Origin: Planctomycetota bacterium
GTDB lineage: Bacteria > Planctomycetota > UBA1135
Direction of reading: 5' to 3'
DNA: 64,000 bases
Assembly: GCA_024275135.1 (NCBI GenBank)
Contig: JAJRZS010000015.1
Location: 50,847 to 114,846 of the forward strand
This document shows, in pieces, positions 26,610-34,388 of this stretch (positions are counted from its first letter, which is position 1; each line of letters begins with the position of its first letter). The position numbers were made by a program, and so were the translations under genes. Under the pieces are notes generated by a model, which worked only from the letters and a program-made list of their open reading frames with translations, was not told where the DNA came from and made no database searches.

Positions 26610-26616
26610 TAGCCTA
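26610..26616. promoter_or_regulatory. Bidirectional -10 element TAGCCTA
   Basis: The same heptamer as at 10695-10701, again between divergent starts 27 bp apart. On the minus strand TAGGCT (26611-26616) ends six bases before the ATG at 26604. On the plus strand TAGCCT (26610-26615) ends 15 bases before the ATG at 26631. An out-of-frame ATG lies at 26621. No -35 match is evident on either strand. Confidence 0.55.
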
Positions 26617-26630
26617 AAGGATGCACGCGG

Positions 26631-27527
26631 ATGCAGATTGAAATTCTTGCCAACCCTTTCTCCGGACGCGGACGCGGCCCCGATCGTGCCGCCCGCATTG
26701 CGGAATTGCTCAGTTCCCGCGGCCACCTGGTCGGCATTCACCATGGGCGCTCGCGGCAAGACGCCATGGCCTGGGCAGAAAACGCCGCTGCCTTGGCCGA
26801 CCGGTTGATTGTGGTCGGAGGCGACGGCACCCTCAGCTCGGTCTTGAACGGACTGTCCGCTGCCGCGCCCCCTTTGGTCCTCTCTCCACTGGGTACCGCC
26901 AACCTACTGGCTAGCGAACTCAACATTTCCCGTCGCCCGGAAGATACCGTGACTTTGGTCGAGCGCGGGGCGGTGCAAAAACTAGATTTGGGCAGTCTGC
27001 AATTTGTTGGTTCAGAAGGCCCGCAACAGCAGCATTCGTTTCTTTGCCTGGGCTTTGGCTATGACGGCGAAGTCATGAGGCTTATGCAGCAACAACGACA
27101 GGGCCCAATCCATAAAGCCCAATACCTCAAAATCCTGGGCGATGCCCTGCGCAGTTGGCACCCTATCCCGCATCGAATTGAGGCCGATGGCCATGATTTA
27201 GGCGAATATTGTTATGGGGTGTTGTCGGGCATCAGCATTTACGGTAGTCCTCTGTTGCGTTTGGGCCGCTGCGACCTCGACGACGGCATTTGGGAGCTGT
27301 TTTTGTTTCAAAACCTCAATCTGTTGCGCGGAGGTCTTTTCGCTTTGGCTGCCGCCGGGGGCCAGCTCGATCGCTTGCCCGATGTGCGTCGGCTTCGCGT
27401 GCGCCAAGTGCGTATGGAAGCAGCCAGCCCCGCTCCTTTGCAAGTCGACGGTGACTTCGTCGGCCATACCCCGTTAGAATTCCACCTTGATGGCCAGCAG
27501 GTTTCGCTGCTGGTGCCCCGCCCATGA
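26631..27527 (+). CDS. Diacylglycerol/lipid kinase family protein (YegS/DagK-like)
   Basis: A 298-residue kinase of the DAGK catalytic family. The N-terminus has ILANPFSGRGRG, the ATP-binding motif is VGGDGTLSSVLNGL, and PLGTANLLASELNI follows, all hallmarks of the YegS/LCB5/DagK fold. The C-terminal beta domain ends in PAPLQVDGDFVGHTPLEF. It would phosphorylate diacylglycerol or a related lipid alcohol at the membrane. Its TGA overlaps the kdsA ATG at 27524, so the two are coupled, and an envelope-lipid role fits that. Confidence 0.87.
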   Translation: MQIEILANPFSGRGRGPDRAARIAELLSSRGHLVGIHHGRSRQDAMAWAENAAALADRLIVVGGDGTLSSVLNGLSAAAPPLVLSPLGTANLLASELNISRRPEDTVTLVERGAVQKLDLGSLQFVGSEGPQQQHSFLCLGFGYDGEVMRLMQQQRQGPIHKAQYLKILGDALRSWHPIPHRIEADGHDLGEYCYGVLSGISIYGSPLLRLGRCDLDDGIWELFLFQNLNLLRGGLFALAAAGGQLDRLPDVRRLRVRQVRMEAASPAPLQVDGDFVGHTPLEFHLDGQQVSLLVPRP

Positions 27528-28354
27528 CCACCACCGCCGAATTTCTTCCTGGCCACCCCTGCGGCCCAGGCCACCCCCCCCTTCTGCTTGCTGGCCCTTG
27601 CGCCATTGAAGGTCCGCAAACCGTGGAGATTGCCCACCAAATCGCTGAGGCCCTCACTGGCCTGGAAGTGCAATGGGTGTTCAAAGCCAGTTTCGACAAA
27701 GCCAACCGCACTGCCGCCTCCAGCAACCGTGGTTTGGGCTTGGATACGGGTTTGGCCCTATTGGCCCAAATCAAGGCCGAGCTTTCGGTACCCATTGTCA
27801 CCGATGTTCACCTCCCCCAGCAATGCCCAGCCGTTGCCGAAGTCGCCGATATTTTGCAAATCCCAGCCTTTCTTTGTCGACAAACCGACCTACTCACTGC
27901 CGCTGGCGCCACCTCTAAGGCTGTGAATATCAAAAAAGGCCAGTTTTTAGCACCCCAAGATTTGCGTTATGCGGCGGAAAAAGTCTCTCAAGCCGGTGGG
28001 CAGCATATTTTGCTGACGGAACGCGGTACGTTTTTTGGCTACGGCCGTTTGGTGGTCGATTTTTCTGCACTGCCCGAATTGCGCACTGCTGGCCACCCTT
28101 TGTTGATGGATGCCACCCACGCCGTGCAAGCTCCGGGTATGGAAGGCGGCAAAACGGGAGGTGATTGGCAACGCGCCCCCTTCCTGCTCAACGCCGCTGC
28201 TGCTACTGGCTTCGACGGCTTTTTCGTGGAAACCCATCCGCAACCCCTGCGGTCTCCTTCCGACGGCCCAAACATGATTCCGCTGCAACATCTGCGCGAA
28301 GTTTTGCAGCCCTGCCTTGCAATTCGGCAAGCCTATTTACAGAATACAACTTAA
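27524..28354 (+). CDS. kdsA: 3-deoxy-8-phosphooctulonate synthase
   Basis: A 276-residue enzyme that condenses phosphoenolpyruvate with arabinose-5-phosphate to give KDO-8-phosphate, the committed step to KDO in lipopolysaccharide. Motifs: LLAGPCAIEG, FKASFDKANRTAASS, VTDVH, IPAFLCRQTDLL, NIKKGQFLAPQD and DATHAVQAPG. HPQPLRSPSDGPNMIP near the end is the metal/loop region. The start overlaps the lipid-kinase gene. The gene shows that the cell makes KDO-containing LPS and is diderm. It meets the sigma-factor gene tail-to-tail with the two TAA codons overlapping in TTAA. Confidence 0.96.
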   Translation: MTTTAEFLPGHPCGPGHPPLLLAGPCAIEGPQTVEIAHQIAEALTGLEVQWVFKASFDKANRTAASSNRGLGLDTGLALLAQIKAELSVPIVTDVHLPQQCPAVAEVADILQIPAFLCRQTDLLTAAGATSKAVNIKKGQFLAPQDLRYAAEKVSQAGGQHILLTERGTFFGYGRLVVDFSALPELRTAGHPLLMDATHAVQAPGMEGGKTGGDWQRAPFLLNAAAATGFDGFFVETHPQPLRSPSDGPNMIPLQHLREVLQPCLAIRQAYLQNTT

Positions 28355-29124
28355 ATCTTTTCTTCGAAGCGCACCTTCAAGCGCTCCATGATGCGCCCCA
28401 AAATCTTCGACACTCGGGATTGAGAAATCTCGCGGATTTCTCCAATCTCTTTTAAGGAGTAATCGAGAAAAAAACGCATAAACAAGATTTCGCGCTCTTC
28501 CGCATCCAAGGTTTGCGAAATCAATTCCAATAACTCCTTGGAATGCGCGCCATCATCAGGGCCGGATTCGCGTGGATCTTCGTAAAAATCCAAAGTACCT
28601 TCGGCGTCCCCTTGTTCATTGCCAGGTTTTCCGCCGGCTAAAACTGGGGTATCGCGACCACCACCATACAAACGGTGATATTCCTCCAGATCAATCCCTA
28701 AAGCGCTAGCAATTTCTACCTCGGAAGGTTCGCGCTCCAATTCACGGCGCAAATTTTCGACCACGCCTTTTAATTTGTTTAGGCGATTGCGCACCGGCCG
28801 TGGCACCCAATCATGGCGACGCAATTCATCCAAGATGGCACCGCGCACTCGGTATTCACAAAAGGCTTCGAAGGGAACTCCGCGCTCGGGATCAAAACTT
28901 TGGATGGCTTGAATCAAGCCAACATCTCCAGCGCCGGTGAGGTCGCCAAATTCCACAGAGCGAGGCAAACGAGCCTTAACTTTGCGTGCTACCCGCGCGG
29001 CATAGGGGCGGTAATACTCAATGAGGGCATTGCGCGCCTCAATCCTTTCCGAGCCGCGATATTCCTCCCAGAGACGAACCAAAGTTTGGTTGGTTTCTTT
29101 ATCAAGACGCGCGCGTTTGACCAT
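28351..29124 (-). CDS. RNA polymerase sigma factor, FliA/WhiG (sigma-28) type
   Basis: A 257-residue sigma-70-family factor with regions 2, 3 and 4. Region 2 spans ALIEYYRPYAARVARKV through DLTGAGDVGLIQAIQSFDPERGVPFEAFCEYRVRGAILDELR; region 3 has RPVRNRLNKLKGVVENLRREL and EVEIASALGI; region 4 has LDAEEREILFMRFFLDYSLKEIG with the helix-turn-helix ISQSRVSKILGRIMERLK. Size and the DELRRHDWVPRPVR segment match FliA/WhiG. An acidic linker (about 160-200) is longer than in FliA. No flagellar or anti-sigma gene is nearby, so a specialised envelope or developmental regulon is as likely as motility. Confidence 0.9.
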   Translation of the reverse strand: MVKRARLDKETNQTLVRLWEEYRGSERIEARNALIEYYRPYAARVARKVKARLPRSVEFGDLTGAGDVGLIQAIQSFDPERGVPFEAFCEYRVRGAILDELRRHDWVPRPVRNRLNKLKGVVENLRRELEREPSEVEIASALGIDLEEYHRLYGGGRDTPVLAGGKPGNEQGDAEGTLDFYEDPRESGPDDGAHSKELLELISQTLDAEEREILFMRFFLDYSLKEIGEIREISQSRVSKILGRIMERLKVRFEEKI

Positions 29125-29172
29125 GAATGCAAGAAGGAGAAGGGGAGACGGACGCCAGGGGATGTGCCGTCA

Positions 29173-29227
29173 CGCTGATTTGACGGAATTTCAATTGCCA
29201 TTGCAAAGAAAATCAGCGGTTTTTTTT
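29173..29227 (+). terminator. Candidate intrinsic terminator on the plus strand
   Basis: CGCTGATTT (29173-29181) and AAATCAGCG (29210-29218) are perfect 9-bp arms. They are followed by a G and a run of eight T (29220-29227), the form of a Rho-independent terminator read on the plus strand. The loop is long (28 bases) but contains a small TTGC/GCAA stem. Both flanking genes (sigma factor and ybeY) are on the minus strand, so it would end either kdsA read-through or an unannotated antisense RNA. The 150-bp spacer holds nothing else I recognise. Confidence 0.45.
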
Positions 29228-29274
29228 GAAATCGGAAAACTTCTTTGCGCTTTGGGTGCGGAATTTCCAACAAC

Positions 29275-29718
29275 CTAAGCACCGCAATAACCCAACACGG
29301 CGGTTTCCGCCGCGCGCATTTGCTTTTGTTCTTCCGCCGTGGTGTCGGCAAAGCCGAGTAAATGCAATAAGCCATGCACCAGGTAAAGGGCGACTTCTTT
29401 CTCCATGGGCAGTTGACGTTGCTGCGCCTGCACACGCGCAAAATCAAGATTGATCAAAATTTCGCCAAACAAATCTTGGTCTTGGTAGGGAAAAGTGATG
29501 ACATCGGTAGGGCTTGGGTCGTGCAAATACTGGGCATGCAGATGACAATGCTCCTCTTCCCCCATCCACACCACTTCCACCACCGCCAACGGCGGCCCTT
29601 GGTGCAGTTGCCATGTGCGCTCGGCTAAGGTTTGTAAGGATGACATCGGCCACGCTTCCAATTCTGGGTAGTTCGCCATTTCCACCCGGGCATGAAAACG
29701 CAACTCGGGACTCCCCAT
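29275..29718 (-). CDS. ybeY: Endoribonuclease YbeY
   Basis: A 147-residue zinc-dependent endoribonuclease for 16S rRNA 3'-end maturation and ribosome quality control. The metal motif is HGLLHLLGFAD, corresponding to H-G-x-L-H-L-x-G-x-D/H, and SPTDVITFPY is the family's other conserved block. The ATG overlaps the TAA of the PhoH gene as TAATG. The phoH-ybeY order is the same as in many bacteria. Confidence 0.94.
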   Translation of the reverse strand: MGSPELRFHARVEMANYPELEAWPMSSLQTLAERTWQLHQGPPLAVVEVVWMGEEEHCHLHAQYLHDPSPTDVITFPYQDQDLFGEILINLDFARVQAQQRQLPMEKEVALYLVHGLLHLLGFADTTAEEQKQMRAAETAVLGYCGA

Positions 29719-30668
29719 TAAACGTCTCCGTAGGCCTCTACGATTCGTTGCACCAAACTGCTGCGCTGCACATCTTCAGGATGGAATTCCACCATGCCCA
29801 CCCCTTCCATTGCCTGCAGTCGCTTCATGGCATCTTGGAGGCCACTGCGCCCACGCGGCAAGTCAGTTTGACTGATATCCCCAGTGACCACCGCACGTGT
29901 ACGCTCGCCCAGACGGGTGAGGAACATTTTCATCTGCCCTTTGGTGGCGTTTTGCGCTTCATCCAGAATGACAAAGGCGTCGTTCAAGGTACGACCACGC
30001 ATAAATGCCAGGGGCGCGACCTCAATCATGTCCAAATCTTTCATTCGCCGCGCCGCCGCGGGACTAAGTAAATCATTGAGTGCGTCGTAAAGAGGACGCA
30101 AATAAGGGTCGACTTTGTCTTCCAAATCCCCTGGCAAAAACCCCAAATGCTCACCAGCTTCGACTGCGGGCCGCGTCAGCACCAATCGTTTGACGCTGCC
30201 TTCGCGCAGTGCGCGCACCGCCGCCGCCACCGCCAAAAAGGTTTTGCCAGTTCCTGCAGGCCCCGCTGCAAAAACCAGTTCTTTTGTAGCCAGCAAATCC
30301 AAATACACCTGTTGCGTTGGGGTGCGGGCAGTAGGCAATTGGTTGCCCGCGCGCTGTTGAGCTTGGCCATCCATCGTGGGCTGCCGCGGGTCCAACACCG
30401 CCGCAACTTCTGCTGACTCGCGCCCCATCAAGGCATCGGCTACTTGGTTCGGCTGCAGATCTTCGCCACGACGCATGGCCTCCAACAAATCTTCCACCCG
30501 CCCAACCAGCAAGCGCACAGCTTTTTCCGGCCCTTGCAAACGCAAGCTACCACCGCGCGAACTAAAGCGCACATCAAACTGTTGGGAGACTTGTTTGACA
30601 TGACGGTCGTGGGGACCAAAGAGGAGTTGCTCCTCCTCGAGCGAAAGTAGCGGGATTCTAGTTTCCAT
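29718..30668 (-). CDS. phoH: PhoH-like ATPase (YbeZ)
   Basis: A 316-residue PhoH-family P-loop ATPase. An N-terminal KH-like RNA-binding region (about 20-75) precedes the ATPase domain with Walker A GPAGTGKTFLAVAAA and Walker B FVILDEAQNATKGQM. VTGDISQTDLPRGRSGL is the sensor region. It works with YbeY in rRNA processing. A TATAGT on the minus strand (about 30704-30709) lies 35 bases upstream and could give phoH-ybeY its own promoter. Confidence 0.94.
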   Translation of the reverse strand: METRIPLLSLEEEQLLFGPHDRHVKQVSQQFDVRFSSRGGSLRLQGPEKAVRLLVGRVEDLLEAMRRGEDLQPNQVADALMGRESAEVAAVLDPRQPTMDGQAQQRAGNQLPTARTPTQQVYLDLLATKELVFAAGPAGTGKTFLAVAAAVRALREGSVKRLVLTRPAVEAGEHLGFLPGDLEDKVDPYLRPLYDALNDLLSPAAARRMKDLDMIEVAPLAFMRGRTLNDAFVILDEAQNATKGQMKMFLTRLGERTRAVVTGDISQTDLPRGRSGLQDAMKRLQAMEGVGMVEFHPEDVQRSSLVQRIVEAYGDV

Positions 30669-30697
30669 GCAGGCCAGGTGCGGAAGACATCAGTTGT

Positions 30698-31522
30698 TTA
30701 AGCACTATACAGAGTGAGCAGAAGGTATCCATGAAGAACAGGAGCGGCGATGAGAAAGGAATCCACCATGTCGAAACTACCACCAAAAGCCGGCACCGCC
30801 GAGGCCGAATCTTTGGTGGCGCAACCGCGCTTCAAAAGGCTTTCCGCGAGGTCGCCGAACTGAGCGGCAACGTTGCACACGAGCACGGCGCAAATCCACA
30901 CTGCCGCATCCATGCGCCCGCCAAAAGCCCAATCCGCCACAATCCAGCCACCAGCCAAAGCCCCAAGCACCGAGGCGAAGGCTCCTTCCCAGGATTTATT
31001 CGGGCTAACAGCAGGGATGAGTTTATGGCGTCCCCAAGCGCTACCCGCAAGGTAGGCCGCACTATCGCCTGCTTTGCAACTAACAACCAACAACATCACC
31101 CATTCCCAACCATCGTGTGGATCGATGAGACGAATGTAAAGCACGGAGCTCAGCAATAGGGGCACCACCATCCACCCCAACAAGGTGGTGGCAATCCTTT
31201 GCGGTGCTTCCTCTACGCATTGCTGCAGAATCTCCAGCACCAGCAAAGAAACCAACAAACCAATCACCAAACTACCGACGGAAACCCAGGCAAACCAAGC
31301 ATTGGCCAAGGTGAGGGCACCGAAGAACACACCGATGCGCGGCCGGTTGGGATGCTGGCTCTGGGCGAGCATGGTGTAAAATTCTGCCTGGGCAGACAAG
31401 GCAAGCAAAGCAAAGACCGACATAGCGGCGCCTGGCAAGGTATCGCGGTCAAGTAAAAACAAGCCAATGATGCCGGCTATCAGCAGAGAGCCAAAGCTCA
31501 AGCGTTGCTTCAAATCTTTCAT
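30698..31522 (-). CDS. cdsA: Phosphatidate cytidylyltransferase
   Basis: A 274-residue polytopic inner-membrane enzyme that makes CDP-diacylglycerol from phosphatidate and CTP, feeding phospholipid synthesis. About seven hydrophobic segments are visible. The family signature near the C-terminus reads LLKRGCATKDSASAVPAFGGSFDMVDS. Lys-Asp and the final Asp-x-x-Asp-Ser are kept, but the usual PGHGG is PAFGG, so the conserved His is missing. The ATG at 31522 overlaps the uppS TGA as ATGA; a start nine bases upstream is possible. The uppS-cdsA order is the usual one. Confidence 0.88.
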   Translation of the reverse strand: MKDLKQRLSFGSLLIAGIIGLFLLDRDTLPGAAMSVFALLALSAQAEFYTMLAQSQHPNRPRIGVFFGALTLANAWFAWVSVGSLVIGLLVSLLVLEILQQCVEEAPQRIATTLLGWMVVPLLLSSVLYIRLIDPHDGWEWVMLLVVSCKAGDSAAYLAGSAWGRHKLIPAVSPNKSWEGAFASVLGALAGGWIVADWAFGGRMDAAVWICAVLVCNVAAQFGDLAESLLKRGCATKDSASAVPAFGGSFDMVDSFLIAAPVLHGYLLLTLYSA

Positions 31523-32277
31523 GGGCGGCAATCCTCAACCGCCGGATCCTGCTCAATCACTTTGCCAAAACGTCGCACCCGTGCATGATAATCCTTGAGT
31601 GCATGCAATAAATGTTGGCGACGAAACTCCGGCCACAACACATCGGTAAAATGAAACTCGGCATAGGAAGCTTGCCACAATAAAAAGTTGGACAAGCGCA
31701 CTTCCCCCGCCGTGCGAATAATCAAATCAGGGTCGGGCATGGATGAGTCATAAAGGGCGGCATGGATATCCTCCATACTTACAGAGTTTGGATTTAACTG
31801 CCCTTGCCTCACCTTGGCGGCCAAGCGGCAAAATGCGTCCATCAGTTCTTGGCGCCCACCATAAGAAAGCGCCAAACGTAAAGTCATGCGGTCGCCGCCG
31901 CGAGTAGCTTGCTCAACCTCTTGCAGGGCCTCGGTAACTGCGGTCGGCAAATCCCTTAGCCGACCCAAGCCCTTTAAGTGGATTCGGTTTTTGACGAGGT
32001 CGGCTTTTTCGTGGTGCAAAAACCTCACCAGAAATTTCATCAAGCCATCGACTTCGGCTTGCGGCCGTTGCCAGTTTTCCACACTAAAGGCATAAAGGGT
32101 GAGATGGGGAATACCCCATTCCGCACAGGCTTCCACCGTGTCGCGTACGGCCTCCACCCCTGCTTCGTGGCCGCGTAAGCGCATCAGCCCACTGCGCCGG
32201 GCCCATCGGCCATTGCCATCCATAATGATGCCCACATGTTGGGGCACCGGAAAGTCTGGAGTTAACTCTTGGCCCAT
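31519..32277 (-). CDS. uppS: Undecaprenyl diphosphate synthase (cis-prenyltransferase)
   Basis: A 252-residue cytosolic enzyme that extends farnesyl diphosphate to the C55 carrier for peptidoglycan and O-antigen. Signatures: HVGIIMDGNGRWARRSG with the catalytic Asp, GHEAGVEAVRDTVE, LTLYAFSVENWQRP, and the C-terminal PDLIIRTAGEVRLSNFLLWQASYAEFHFTDVLWPEF. The usual TSGExR reads TAGEVR. The start lies inside the end of purA (16-bp overlap), so uppS is probably translated from the same message. Confidence 0.96.
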   Translation of the reverse strand: MGQELTPDFPVPQHVGIIMDGNGRWARRSGLMRLRGHEAGVEAVRDTVEACAEWGIPHLTLYAFSVENWQRPQAEVDGLMKFLVRFLHHEKADLVKNRIHLKGLGRLRDLPTAVTEALQEVEQATRGGDRMTLRLALSYGGRQELMDAFCRLAAKVRQGQLNPNSVSMEDIHAALYDSSMPDPDLIIRTAGEVRLSNFLLWQASYAEFHFTDVLWPEFRRQHLLHALKDYHARVRRFGKVIEQDPAVEDCRP

Positions 32278-33572
32278 GCAGGTGCTGCTTGCGGAGAACA
32301 GGAAAACAGTTGCTCACGGCCAGGACCCACCGAAAGGCTGACGATGGGCGTTTGCATCTGTTCTTCCAAAAAGGCGACATACTCCTGGCAAGTTGGGGGC
32401 AACTCGGCCAAGGAGGTGGCGCCGGTGATGTCTTCTTGCCAGCCGGGCAAACTTTTGTAGACCGGCTGCACTTGATCCAAAGCTCCTAGGTGGCCGGGAA
32501 ACTCGGTGGTTTCTCGACCATCGGGTAAACGATAAGCCACGCAAACTTGCAGCTGTTCAAAACCACTCAACACATCGAGATTGGTGAGGAACACTCCATC
32601 CAAACCATTCCAAGCGCAAGCGTAACGGGTTTGTACCGCATCGAACCAACCACAACGACGAGGACGTCCGGTGGTGGCACCGTATTCATTGCCTTGTTCC
32701 CGCAGGCGTTCCCCGGTGGCGTCGTGCAACTCGGAAGGGAAAGGGCCTTCGCCCACGCGAGTGCAATAGGCTTTGCTCACCGCCAAGGCGCGGTCGATGC
32801 GATTGGGCGGGAAGCCAGCACCACCGGCAATGCCGGCCAAGCCGGTCCAAGAGGAGGTGACATAGGGGTAGGTGCCACCGTCTAAATCCAACATCGCACC
32901 TTGAGCACCCTCAAACAAAATACGTTGCCCCTCTGCGTAGGCTTGGCGCACACAAGCCCCCCCATCAACTACGATTGAGCGCAAGCATTCCACCTGCTCC
33001 AAAGTTTGCTCCAGTAGCTGTTGGCCATCGATAGCTGACTGCCCATAAATCCCTTGCAACAAGGTGTTTTTTTCCTCCACCAAAGCTTGCAAACGGGCGG
33101 CGAAAGTGTCGGCGCATAAGGCATCGGACAAACGCAACCCCGAGCGTGCGACTTTATCGGCGTAAGCCGGACCAATGCCACGCCCCGTGGTACCGATTTT
33201 CCCTGAGCCACGCTGGGTTTCCGCTAAGCCATCCAACTGCGCATGGAAAGGGAAAATGAGGTGGGCCCGCCCATCGATACGCAAGCGCTCCATCACGGGT
33301 ACGCCGCGCTCCTCCAAGCCATCTATCTCTGCCAGCAAAGCGGCTAAATCCACCACCAACCCACGGCCAATGAGGTTGGTTTTACCCGAGTGCAAAATAC
33401 CCCCAGGGATCAAATGAAGCACATATTTTTCGCTGCCCACATGAACCGTATGTCCGGCGTTGTGGCCTCCTGCAAAGCGAACCACCATGTCCGCTTCCGC
33501 GGCCAGGCTATCGATGATTTTTCCTTTACCTTCGTCTCCCCATTGGAGACCGATGACTGCTGTAGAGGGCAT
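32262..33572 (-). CDS. purA: Adenylosuccinate synthetase
   Basis: A 436-residue enzyme joining IMP and aspartate with GTP in AMP synthesis. The N-terminal P-loop-like GLQWGDEGKGKIID, the IMP-binding GRGIGPAYADKVARSG, and GTYPYVTSSWT (aspartate loop region) are present, with GRPRRCGWFDAV further on. I chose the ATG at 33572, where the family similarity starts; the frame is open another 106 codons with no similarity. The C-terminus has about 12 residues beyond the usual end, and these overlap uppS. Upstream on the message are GACAAT and TAGAGG hexamers but no clear Shine-Dalgarno. Confidence 0.96.
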   Translation of the reverse strand: MPSTAVIGLQWGDEGKGKIIDSLAAEADMVVRFAGGHNAGHTVHVGSEKYVLHLIPGGILHSGKTNLIGRGLVVDLAALLAEIDGLEERGVPVMERLRIDGRAHLIFPFHAQLDGLAETQRGSGKIGTTGRGIGPAYADKVARSGLRLSDALCADTFAARLQALVEEKNTLLQGIYGQSAIDGQQLLEQTLEQVECLRSIVVDGGACVRQAYAEGQRILFEGAQGAMLDLDGGTYPYVTSSWTGLAGIAGGAGFPPNRIDRALAVSKAYCTRVGEGPFPSELHDATGERLREQGNEYGATTGRPRRCGWFDAVQTRYACAWNGLDGVFLTNLDVLSGFEQLQVCVAYRLPDGRETTEFPGHLGALDQVQPVYKSLPGWQEDITGATSLAELPPTCQEYVAFLEEQMQTPIVSLSVGPGREQLFSCSPQAAPAWAKS

Positions 33573-33662
33573 GGTAGGGCGTTTGGGGCCGGGGGAAAGG
33601 GAGATTGTCCCCTCCCCCTCTAGGATGGCAAGTAGAACCCGGCAAGGACAACAATTCTTTGC

Positions 33663-33668
33663 TAGTTT
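33663..33668 (+). promoter_or_regulatory. Leaderless promoter -10 element TAGTTT
   Basis: TAGTTT ends exactly six bases before the ATG at 33675, the same geometry as at 3143, 3166, 10689, 26604, 51711 and 51782. There is no Shine-Dalgarno sequence. A weak inverted repeat (TTGTCC about 33606 and GGACAA about 33648) flanks the purA-facing half of the spacer. Confidence 0.5.
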
Positions 33669-33674
33669 TGAACT

Positions 33675-34388
33675 ATGACCACCCACGCCCCCGCCCAACC
33701 GCACCGCACCTGGTCGGCCTGGCACCCGCTTTGGTTGGGGCAAGTCCGTCACTGGCAACGACGCCTTCCCGCAGGCTTCCAACTTGGCTCCCCCCAGCAA
33801 ATCCTGGGGCAAGTCGAAGGTGCCTTGTGGCTGGCCTGCAAGGGCACTCTCCCCACCAGCCGCAGCCAGGCCTGGCGCGCACTTCGCCAAGTGCTATATC
33901 AAGAGTTTGAGCGTCCGTGGCGCCATTTTCATCCGTTGCCCCAAACCTTGGCTGGCCCTTCCCCAGCCCCACTTGACCTGCCGCCCGCCATACTCCCTTT
34001 TGCTGAGGCCTACCTCCAGGGCCAGGGCCCGGAAGGCTGCTTGCGTCGCGCCTGCCGCTTTTGGCACAGCCGACGCAAAGCCCGTCTACTCAACCGACAG
34101 ATCCTCCAGGCCCTCTATGGCTATAACCCTGATTTCGAAGTCCACAAACGGGCTGCCCGGCTCGCTGCAGCGGTCGCCCGCGATGGTGCCCGATACAGTC
34201 ACCGACAAGAAGCACGCCACCTACGCTGCATGTTGCGCATGCTAGAGCCAACTCCGCCCATGCAGCCCATCCATCAAATGCTCAGTGGTATCTTGGCGGT
34301 TCAAAGGGAGGCAAATCGCGCTGAAAATCCGGAATGCGCCAGCGTGCGTAAGGCACCTCATGCCATGGCTCTAAAAACACGAGCTTGA
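33675..34388 (+). CDS. Conserved-looking protein of unknown function, Arg/Trp-rich
   Basis: A 237-residue, strongly basic, probably cytosolic protein; no signal peptide or membrane segment. The N-terminal half is rich in Trp, His and Leu (TWSAWHPLWLGQVRHWQRRL), and a helical basic region follows (CRFWHSRRKARLLNRQIL, then HKRAARLAAAVARDG and EARHLRCMLRMLE). The composition would suit nucleic-acid binding, but I recognise no family. Codon structure, the six-base TAGTTT-ATG spacing and absence of a competing gene on the other strand over 33675-34281 support it as real. Its last 35 codons run antisense over the end of the gspK-like gene, which is unusual; the true stop could be affected by an indel. 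Confidence 0.55.
   Translation: MTTHAPAQPHRTWSAWHPLWLGQVRHWQRRLPAGFQLGSPQQILGQVEGALWLACKGTLPTSRSQAWRALRQVLYQEFERPWRHFHPLPQTLAGPSPAPLDLPPAILPFAEAYLQGQGPEGCLRRACRFWHSRRKARLLNRQILQALYGYNPDFEVHKRAARLAAAVARDGARYSHRQEARHLRCMLRMLEPTPPMQPIHQMLSGILAVQREANRAENPECASVRKAPHAMALKTRA

Noticed and set aside
33604..33655. Inverted repeat TTGTCC/GGACAA in the purA spacer
   Set aside because: Only six bases per arm and about 40 bases apart; expected by chance.
33573..33890. 106-codon upstream extension of purA
   Set aside because: No PurA similarity, and it would overlap the unknown plus-strand gene and its promoter.
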